Shown one piece after another: positions 56,422-64,000 of a stretch of DNA of 64,000 nucleotides. The translations under genes were made by a program, and so were the position numbers. Every line of letters starts with the position of its first letter. The first letter of the stretch is position 1. The notes below the pieces were generated by a model. It worked only from the letters and a program-made list of their open reading frames with translations. It had not been told where the DNA came from and made no database searches. The DNA is from Beverwykella pulmonaria (Eukaryota; Ascomycota; Dothideomycetes; Pleosporales; Melanommataceae), in assembly GCA_001599595.1 (NCBI GenBank), contig BCHH01000024.1, positions 67,006 to 131,005 on the forward strand. Direction: 5' to 3'.

Positions 56422-57105
56422 TTAGCAATCATCAAGCCCATTGAACGTTGGCGCAATTCTCATCCTGGTAGAAAATAATGTCGGCAGGGTTTTAACTAGG
56501 TCTGTAACGAAGAGGCGGAGGGTTATGATGGCGAGTTGGTATGCGGATTGAGGCTTGAAGATGCTGTGGCCGGCAACTTGGATAGCTTGGTAGATGACCA
56601 GGAGTTTGTTGATACCGTCAGGCGTATCAGCAGCTTGCACGAACTTCAGGAGTTGATACGTGGATTCGTGGCATGTGAGGGCCATTTGGAGAGTCTGCTG
56701 GGAGTATTTCCTGCGCTTGACAAGCTTTTTCATCAAGTTGACGACAGATCCTTAGTGAGGTCGAGGAGGAAGCTCCTATCATCTCGCAGTATTAAGTCGC
56801 GTTTGCGAACAGTGAGAATATAGATTAGGCACATACCATTCTCGTCCGTTTGTCACATCGCCGCCGGAATGCGTGAAGCTTTGCTTAATCTGGTGTTTGT
56901 GCTTGGAAGTGTCTACACAAGTTGCTTTGAGAGCTCGAACTGCCGTCCTATGTAACACGTCAGTATCAGGCTTGGTAAATTCTGTGGGGTATTAGTTGGC
57001 TTACCAAACTACCATCTCGAAGTCTGTGCGGAAGCCTATGATCTGGTTGGGGAACCGGACCAAATACGAAAATCTCTCCGTGCCTGACTAGGTAATCGGT
57101 GAACC
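56422..57105 (-). pseudogene. Uncharacterised gene, probably frameshifted
   Basis: On the minus strand three protein-like segments can be joined through two normal introns. They are FPNQIIGFRTDFEMVVW (donor GTAAGCC), TAVRALKATCVDTSKHKHQI (donor GTATGTG) and SFLLDLTKDLSS. There the frame stops, and one base out of frame a 104-residue segment continues with KKLVKRRKYSQQTLQMALT and a helical C-terminus. A lost base near 56740 would explain it. The family is not recognised. A plus-strand frame on the same DNA (56536-56823) has no better support. Confidence 0.3.
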
Positions 57106-57266
57106 GTGCATGCTGTCACGATGAGAAGGCGGAAGTCAACTGTCTGATGGATAGAGTGTGTATAAAGAGTGTGAAAGCCGTGAAGAGCTGACTGCTCGGA
57201 CGACGACTATATATACTCATGAAGGGTGAACTAGCTAGAATAGGACATATGGTATGTCATGTGAGA

Positions 57267-57318
57267 CACGTGACATATGGTAGAACACGTGAGACACGTG
57301 ATATAGAAGAGCACGTGA
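57267..57318. promoter_or_regulatory. Cluster of four CACGTGA (E-box) sites
   Basis: CACGTGA occurs at 57267-57273, 57286-57292, 57295-57301 and 57312-57318. A fifth, weaker CATGTGA is at 57258-57264, all in the same direction. The cluster lies about 190 bases before the SRPBCC gene and just beyond the left-hand minus gene. CACGTG is the core recognised by basic helix-loop-helix regulators such as Cbf1. Binding here is an inference. Confidence 0.5.
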
Positions 57319-57508
57319 CATACGTAACACATGCTGATGCGAGTGGCGTAGACAAAATCCGAAACTCTCAGCCTCAGAGTATTTTGGATTTTGGCCTCCT
57401 TTTGAACCCATCACAAGTCACATCGATTTCTTTCTCACTCGCTCTAGCGTGTACGTTATATCATTTTGCAATAAGGTGCGCGGTTACCACACTCCTGTCC
57501 TCGTTACC

Positions 57509-58037
57509 ATGGTTCGCACAGAGGTGAATATCGCAGCAACACCGGAAGAGGTCAGGTCAATTGTACGCTTTCCCACCGATTTGCTTATTATCGTCTTCAA
57601 TCTCCCCTCCTTCTCCGTTCTTTTGACAACCTTACACTGTAAGATTTCAGGTTCTGGACTTCCCCCGATACAGCGAATGGCACAGCAGTTTCTGCGACTA
57701 CGTCGAAACAATACCGCCAAATAAACCTGCCACTTCTCTTCAGAAAGGCGACACTCTTCGTACCAGTTTCAGAAAGACCCCATTAGAGCCCACTGTCGTT
57801 CAAAACACGTCGACTGAATTCCGCTGGTACGGATCCGTGTTGGCTGGGATGTTCGCTGGGGAGCGTTACTTTCTGTTTCAAGAAACCGAGGGAGGAAACA
57901 CGTTGTTTGTACATGGCGAAGATTATTCGGGATGGCTGACGTTTTTGTTCAGCCCTGGATGGCCGCTTCACAATTCGGTAACTGATATGTTTATGTCCTT
58001 TGCGCAGGATGTGAAGAAAAGAGCTGAAGCGTTGTGA
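57509..58037 (+). CDS. SRPBCC (START-like) small ligand-binding protein
   Basis: Exons 57509-57562 and 57651-58037 join across an 88-bp intron (GTACGC donor, TTTCAG acceptor) to 146 residues. The opening VRTEVNIAATPEEVRSIVLD, followed by FPRYSEWHSSF, is the usual start of the polyketide cyclase/dehydrase-like SRPBCC fold (strand, P-x-x-V helix, F-x-x-W). The closing amphipathic helix is DMFMSFAQDVKKRAEAL. Such proteins bind hydrophobic ligands, and a few cyclise polyketides. No catalytic residue can be assigned. It is the first gene of the right-hand metabolic group. Confidence 0.72.
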
Positions 58038-58713
58038 AAATAAAGCAAATGAGGTGAAGGCTGGTGATATGCATATGTAACCCTAGGGCACTACCAACAA
58101 CGTGGATATGCCACTGGCTAATCAATTCCGCTGCATTATATATATTAGCGTACTTTGCATACATTATACAGTGGACAACCTCATCATACACAAAATATAT
58201 ATCATTATACCCCCTTATCACCACCCTACTTACACATGAATCTCTCATCGATAGTTCAGAGCGCTTGTATATTGATCCTTATGCTGAGCAAAATTCGAGG
58301 GTTAAAAATTTGATATTGCATGATGAGTAATTTACATAAACAATGTGACCGTTTTTTTGTGATTTTGTAAATCCCTGATCTTATGTGCAGCACCACTGCC
58401 AAGTGGTACTATGGATCTAATAACACCTTGAAAGATTATATAAGAGATAAGGCAAGTGTAAGTATATAATTTACCTTATTAAATGAATCAACTTACTCGC
58501 CTTCCAGCTATAAAATTCATAATATGAAGTTAGCCGAGGTCACACAACCTCCGCACTTGATACGACGTAATGGGTAATGCGTAAACCATATAACCCAAGG
58601 AACTTAAGTATAAAGACTTGACGTACTCGAAGGGAACATCGCCCCTCTCGAACACCGAGAAACGAGGCTTCCTACTTTATATATAAGAACATCACCCCTC
58701 CACAACACGAACA
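58038..58713. other. Intergenic, AT-rich
   Basis: An AT-rich spacer with no coding support (frame 58064-58330 is hydrophobic but has no motif). Confidence 0.4.
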
Positions 58714-59061
58714 ATGACGTCAAAGATCGCAGCCGTAGTAGCTTACCCTTCCAAACACCCTGAGACGGGCGAAGCTCTGCAATTCGACATGAAATATTAC
58801 CTCTCCACCCACATGCCTCTAATTCAACGCGTCTGGGGCCCTCACGGCCTTAAGTCTTGGTCGATCAGCGAGTTTCCGAACCCATGTCCGTTGACCGGGC
58901 AAACACCGCCGTACCTAGTGCAAACGACTGCGTACTTCGACAGCGTCGAGGATCTCAAGAATGCATTGGAGAAAGGAAGCGATGAAAGCAGGCCAGACGT
59001 GGAGAAATTTTCGAACATCTTCCCGGTTATTTGGGTTGGCGAGAGTGTGAAGACGGGTTGA
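58714..59061 (+). CDS. EthD-domain protein
   Basis: A single exon of 115 residues. The dimeric alpha+beta barrel pattern of EthD-type proteins is clear: AAVVAYPSKHPETGEALQFD, then YYLSTHMPLIQRVWGPHGLK (the H-M-P signature) and AYFDSVEDLKNALEKG. EthD proteins occur near degradation and secondary-metabolism genes. The fold includes decarboxylases and monooxygenase-like enzymes of fungal polyketide pathways. The reaction here is unknown. The position between the SRPBCC gene and the hydroxyacid dehydrogenase supports a shared pathway. Confidence 0.8.
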   Translation: MTSKIAAVVAYPSKHPETGEALQFDMKYYLSTHMPLIQRVWGPHGLKSWSISEFPNPCPLTGQTPPYLVQTTAYFDSVEDLKNALEKGSDESRPDVEKFSNIFPVIWVGESVKTG

Positions 59062-59430
59062 AGGGAGTCCAATCGGGGATGTCGCGCGACGTAGGAGGCT
59101 CATGACAGGTCTATAACATGATTATGATATGCTAAAAGGGTTTCATCAAAGAAGCTTACTCAGACTAAACTGTTCACCCTAAACTGTTCGCTGTGTGTTA
59201 ATATGTGGGTCGCTGCTCCGGCCGCTTATTGGCGGGTTAATGATGTGCCGAGGGGTTTCTTTCCAGTTGGCCAACGTTATCTTAACCATCACCACAACGA
59301 GCCATCATTCTACTTTGTTTCCATCGACAATTGGTACTATTAGCGTCAAAGAGTTTAGTACACCGCAGCAAGCTTCACCTCCGACTAGCTGCGCTGTATT
59401 CGCACGGCCCCAATTTTCAGTGTCCCCACA
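59062..59430. other. Intergenic, presumed promoter of the dehydrogenase
   Basis: No gene is recognised in this spacer. Confidence 0.4.
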
Positions 59431-60496
59431 ATGGCGCCAAAGTACAAGGTCGTTGTCACTCGACAGCTCATTGCGGATGCACAGAAGCTTTTGAAGGAGG
59501 ACCCAGACCTTGAGGTTGTACAGTGGGCTTCGGAAAAGGTGCGCATCAGGCCCTCGATAATTCCACATTTGCAGCGCTGATTCATGCCGAATATAGCCAT
59601 GCAAACGGGACTGGCTACTAGAGCATGCAGAGGGCGCAGCGGGTATTCTGCTGATGCTAACAGACAAATGCGACGAGGAACTTATATCGACAGCGGGAGA
59701 TCAACTGAAAGTCGTCGCGTCGTTCTCGGTCGGGACCGACCACGTCGACCGTGAGGCGCTCAAGAAACGAAGCATACGTCTTGGTTACACGCCTACCTGT
59801 CTCACAGATGCCGTGGCAGATCTAACCGTCATGTTGGTTCTGATGGCCCAGAGAAGAGGCGGAGAAGCGATGGGCAAAGTTCTTGCCGGCGAATGGCCAC
59901 AGATGCCGTGGCATCCACTTCTCATGACCGGTCCGCAAATCCGAGGTTGTACGGTCGGTTTCCTAGGCTTCGGCAGAATCGCACAGGCCACGCTGAAGCG
60001 TCTTGTTCCGTTCGGCATCAAGCGCGCCATATATCTCACTTCCCAGCCCAGGCAGATTGTAAAGGAAACCGAAGATCAACCTGGAATAACTACTACATCC
60101 GTCGAATCGATCGAAAAGCTGGCAAGTGAGAGCGACGTCGTAATCGTAGGATGTCCTTTAACACCTGAAACGAAGCACATCGTGAATGCGAAGTTCTTCT
60201 CCCGGATGAAGAAGACTGCAGTTCTTATCAACATCGCACGCGGTCCTGTCGTTGATACCGATGCTCTGGTTACTGCTCTTGCCAAGGAGCAAATATTTGG
60301 CGCAGGATTGGATGTCATTGAGAATGAGCCCAACATCCAAGCGGATCACCCTCTTCTCAAGCAGCCACGATGCATTCTTATGCCACATATTGGCTCCGCA
60401 GCCATCGAGACACGGGAGCAAATGGCGATCGAATCTGTTAAAAACTTGTTAGCAGGGTTGAAAGGTGGCGCAATGGTGAATGAATATGATCTATAG
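59431..60496 (+). CDS. D-2-hydroxyacid dehydrogenase (glyoxylate/hydroxypyruvate reductase type)
   Basis: Exons 59431-59538 and 59597-60496 join to 335 residues through a 58-bp intron (GTGCGC donor, ATATAG acceptor). The nucleotide-binding loop is TVGFLGFGRIAQATLKRL. The catalytic Arg is in INIARGPVVDTDAL, the Glu in GLDVIENEPNI and the His in LMPHIGSAAIE, so the R-E-H triad is complete. FSVGTDHVD matches the substrate-binding segment of the GRHPR/glyoxylate reductase branch. It should reduce a 2-keto acid such as glyoxylate or hydroxypyruvate with NAD(P)H in the cytosol. Confidence 0.88.
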
Positions 60497-60708
60497 AGAG
60501 GGTCCAGACCTTCCACCGAAATGCCATGCGCATCTCCGTACCATAGCAATCTCTTCAAACCCCGCAAGATTGAAGCCAGGGTACCCCAGTTGCATTTGGC
60601 TCAGAACTCTAAATGCATCACGGGGGTGCCGAGGTTAGCAATAGTCATATGTGGGGAATTTCCCCTCCCCACAACACAACAATCTCAGTTCTCCAAATTC
60701 CCCACAGC

Positions 60709-63121
60709 ATGCCACCAGTCACACAGCGTCGTCAGAGCGTCTTGCAGTTCGAGTGTGATGTTTGCAATAGACACTATTCAAAAAAGGAACACCTTCAGGT
60801 CAGTTGAAAAGGGCACTTGAGACCCAAACAGGTACGCTAACTAGTGGTAATAGAGACACGAAAGAACGCGTAAAGCTGTCCCACTCAGATTAGCATGTCG
60901 GTGATCTAAATAGGCGCAGATACTGGCCTGAGGCCGTTCGCGTGTCGGCTTTGCGGACGGAATTTCGCGCGTCAAGATGCCTTAAACCGACACGCTAGAG
61001 TTCATACTCATAGCAGTGTTTCGGAAGGCACTGGATATTCTCCATCAGACGCAGATCTGATATCACCAACATCGCAGGGCCCAGTCGATAACACTGCAAA
61101 TCAGTATGCGGCATCGAACTCCTACCCGATGCAGCAGTCGCCGGGGATGATGCAGCCACTAATATCAGACAACACATTCCAGACCCAACTCCACGCATCT
61201 GCGCTATTTTGGCCCGATTCTGAACATCTATTGCAAAACATCATGTCAATTGATCCCGCTCTTTGGGAGCAACCGATGGCACTCATGCCACCTGCCTTGG
61301 AAAGCAATACATCGCCTCTGACCTTGAACAGTCCAATTGATGTCCAAGATAATAGCCCCAACATAAATGCCGGCGAAGGTCACCGGGCCATACAAACCCT
61401 AAGTGCATTAATAAATAACACTGTGTGTACCCATGTGGCTTTCAAGATGAGCACTACGCTTACGACTGGTGTTAGGTCAATGGGGTCACTGCACATGCAG
61501 TCCTCGCGAACCTCACATCCAGATTTCTCGACAGCTGTCTGCATATGTTCTTCTCGACCTTCATTCCGATGCTACCCGTCATACATCGGCCGACATTCGT
61601 GTTTAGGGACTGCTCTCCGCCGCTGCTCTTGAATGCGATTGCCATAGGATCTCTATTTCTAGGAACAAACGACGCGACGGCAAAGGTAAGACCACGCATC
61701 CTCAAACTCTTCTTGCAATAACCTCGTTAATAGGGCGACGCACTGTGGCGGCTCGCACACACTGCCGTCGCAACTTCTTGGCATTCAATGATTAACCAAA
61801 GATCTGAATACCACTCGTCACCCGGTCTACAATTAGTTTTAACCACGCTGCTCAGTCAGGTATATGCAGCCCTTGCTAAGGTAAGTCCAATGTATCGAAG
61901 TCTGAGCTGACATTCCTTGACACAACTTAGTCTCGCACCCTTCGAATGACAAGTCAAGTTTTCCACGGTCTCGGGATATACTGGGCACGATATTGTGGCC
62001 TTTTCGAGCTCCCAGAACTTCAACCATTTCCCTCGTTTGACGATCCACCTGAAATCAAATATCTCGCATGGCGGACCTGGCTTTCTCGTGAGGCTCAATT
62101 ACGGAGCCTCCTTGGACTCTACATTCTTGATGGAGTGATATCCCAGTTTAGTGGCAATCCCACCTTTGCCCACCATATGTCTAATCTCCTTCCCATTCCT
62201 AGTGACGAGCACACTTTCAACGCCACGAATTCTGATGAGTGGCTTCAACGTTTATTGCAAACCCGCCCTCTTCAAACACGTCCACGATTCTGTGACATCT
62301 TCCGCAAGTTCTTCTACCCGCACGATGATATGACCACAGATGTACCCAAAGATATATCGCTCTTCTCGCTTAAGGTCATTCTCGAGGGCCTAAAGTCACT
62401 CGTTGCAGAATCGAGGCGAATAGAACCAACACCCGTTGGCGTGCCGCCACAGTCCGAAATCAACCTAGTATTGGACCGTTTGCGTATATACATACTCTCT
62501 AGCTCGAACCTAACCCCAGTCGAAAGCTCCTGCGCAATGCTAAGGTGGCACGCAATTTGTCTCGATGCCCTTGTTAACACCGCCCGTGGTGTAAGAAGAC
62601 TCTGCTATCCACTAGGCATCAAACAGCATATCTTCGGAGGAAACGAGCGCTACGAAAGGAATGTCGATCCGGTCCGATGGATCAACCAAGACGATGCTCG
62701 CCGTACGCTACTGCATGCTGCAGAGATCCAGCGCATCGCCTCGCAGCTTCCGTTAGGTCTCGCTCACGACCCACATGTTCCCGGTGCCGTTTTCGCTGCT
62801 GCTACTACGTATGCTGCATTTGCTTTGGCTGGGAAGATAAGAGTGATTTTTCCGGAAGTTGTGGATTGGGGTATTGCAGTGCTTTTGCCGAGCGGTGAGG
62901 GCGAATGGGGTGGCGGGGACATTGACGAAGTGGGCAGGGACTCGATGAGATTCATTAGAGGGCTTTTGGAAAAGAGTGATGGCGGAAGAGGGACTATTGT
63001 GCGGGACTTGAGTTACGAACTGAGCAGTATGAGATTACTGCTCCGAGGCTTGAGTCTACAGTGGGGCGTCAGCATGGAGATGGAGGAGGTTGTTGATGCG
63101 TGGATTTCGAAGTGCAGTTGA
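60709..63121 (+). CDS. C2H2 zinc-finger regulator with fungal transcription factor domain
   Basis: Exons 60709-60798, 60854-60869, 60914-61422, 61476-61685, 61734-61880 and 61931-63121 join to 720 residues. Two C2H2 fingers open the protein: CDVCNRHYSKKEHLQRHERT (finger 1) and CRLCGRNFARQDALNRHARVH (finger 2, split here from the first by the RADTGLRPF linker). The 16-nt exon 2 supplies RHERT of finger 1. The C-terminal two thirds resemble the fungal-specific transcription factor domain, with FFSTFIPMLPVIHRPTF, WLSREAQLRSLLGLYILDGV and later helices. It should be a nuclear regulator and is a good candidate to control the surrounding genes. Confidence 0.85.
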
Positions 63122-63302
63122 GAAAATTCCGTTGTAAGTGTCTCAACCATGTATCCTCTATTCTTTCTATCTATGTCTTCCTAAATTATAGAACCGATTG
63201 CGGATATTGAATACATCAATTGTTCAACCTTTGTCGGCATTAATCTCAAGCTGACGCTGTCACCAAATAGTCTTGGACTGCACAAAGCTCTTGAAACTGA
63301 AC

Positions 63303-64000
63303 TCATACCGCAATGATCTTCATCGGGCAGCTCACAATTCCCATCTCTGGCATTTTCGCATACTCCAACTCCCCATCGACGTTCCAGTCCTTTGTCAACT
63401 CCAACATGACCTTCACTCCAACCTGCAATGCCATCCTCGCCAATGGCATTCCCGCACACCGATGTCTCCCCCTCCCGAACCCCAAATGCTTGTTTATATT
63501 CTCTCTTCCTAGTACGAACTCATGCGGCTTCGGAAAAACCTCCGGATCTCTGTTTGCGGCCGCATACGTCATTGTCACTGGCTCGGTGGGATTGATAGTA
63601 CGGCCGTGTAGGGTTACTGGACAAGACGTGGTTCGGCAAAAGCCACGGTAGGGAACGTAGAGTCGGACGAATTCCTCGACTGCGCTGGGGATGAGGTGTG
63701 GGTTGGCGCGGAGGTGGGATTGAAGAGATTTATCTTTAGAGAGATGTGCCGCCATACTGCCGAAGAGGATGGGCGGGGCGACCATACCAACTACTAAGCA
63801 TTGTCGGAGTGTGTCGCTGTTCCATCAAATGTTAGCACATCGATTTTTCGTACCTTACGGTACAAGATTGGAAATACCTACATCAATTTATCTTCCGAAA
63901 TCGGGTCCCCATCAATCCTCTCCACCAGCAAACTACTCGCAGGATCATTCTCCGGGTCTCTCAAGTTCTTTCTTCGTTCCCGAAATAGTTCTCGCGCGAT
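63303..64000 (-). CDS. Cytochrome P450, C-terminal part, cut by the window edge
   Basis: Exon 63816-63303 encodes the C-terminus, and a partial exon lies at 64000-63892. The 75-bp intron between them joins them in phase (donor GTAGGT, acceptor AACAG). The haem-binding loop is FGRGRHRCAG with the axial Cys. The K-helix has an E-x-x-R reading EEFVR. The ERR-like meander has PEPVFPKPHEF-type spacing (EVFPKPHEFVLGRE). The I-helix region reads CLVVGMVAPPILFGSMAAH, without the usual acidic-Thr pair. The short compact C-terminus resembles the bacterial-style class of P450s also found in fungi. The substrate is unknown. The N-terminal part is beyond 64000. Confidence 0.85.

Overview
The window is nuclear DNA of a filamentous ascomycete (Pezizomycotina). 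A class such as Dothideomycetes fits the gene set, but that is an inference and was not tested. The evidence is: many spliceosomal introns of 45-75 bp with GT..AG ends and CTAAC/CTGAC-like branch sites; a Zn2Cys6 regulator; HET-domain genes; a CBM1-containing swollenin; a spherulin-4 protein; a GMC oxidase; and repeats carrying C-to-T changes in CA/TG context of the kind made by repeat-induced point mutation (RIP). No rRNA, tRNA or CRISPR array was recognised by eye.

Layout. 1-2.9 kb is a decayed Ty1/copia retrotransposon. 3-8 kb is gene-poor, with a broken cofilin fragment, one small F-box-like gene and a possible HET remnant. 8.2-15.5 kb is a compact housekeeping block, all on the minus strand: a DUF6699-like protein, an aldo-keto reductase, ribosomal protein uL6 (RPL9) with eight introns, and a Zn2Cys6 transcription factor. 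18.0-20.6 kb holds a secreted ureohydrolase (agmatinase family) with ten exons and two oversized introns.

21-29 kb is accessory sequence: a helically phased TGAGC array, a HET remnant facing an apparently intact HET-domain gene, two tandem decayed P-loop GTPase genes, a possible D-serine dehydratase fragment and a hAT transposase tail with subterminal repeats. 29.8-31.7 kb holds a Dap1-like haem protein and a small Cys/His-rich ORF, followed by about 3 kb with no recognisable gene. 34.6-38.6 kb carries NOP4 (four RRMs) and a secreted single-pass membrane protein. 40.2-42.2 kb is another decayed HET gene.

42.9-53.6 kb is a mostly intact block rich in extracellular or carbohydrate-related functions: spherulin-4, an F-box/leucine-rich protein, a methyltransferase, a GMC oxidoreductase and swollenin. 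After a repeat-containing gap, 57.5-64 kb carries an SRPBCC protein, an EthD-type protein, a D-2-hydroxyacid dehydrogenase, a C2H2 regulator and a cytochrome P450 cut by the window edge. Together these look like a small catabolic or secondary-metabolism cluster.

The most unusual points are the accumulation of HET and GTPase relics around one intact HET gene (a possible allorecognition locus), very small exons (8, 11, 16, 21, 22 and 24 nt) in several genes, a 434-bp insertion in a ureohydrolase intron flanked by GATAGG, and GGGGCCC-associated TGAGC arrays at three dispersed sites. Gene models here were joined by hand from reading frame and splice signals and have no transcript support.
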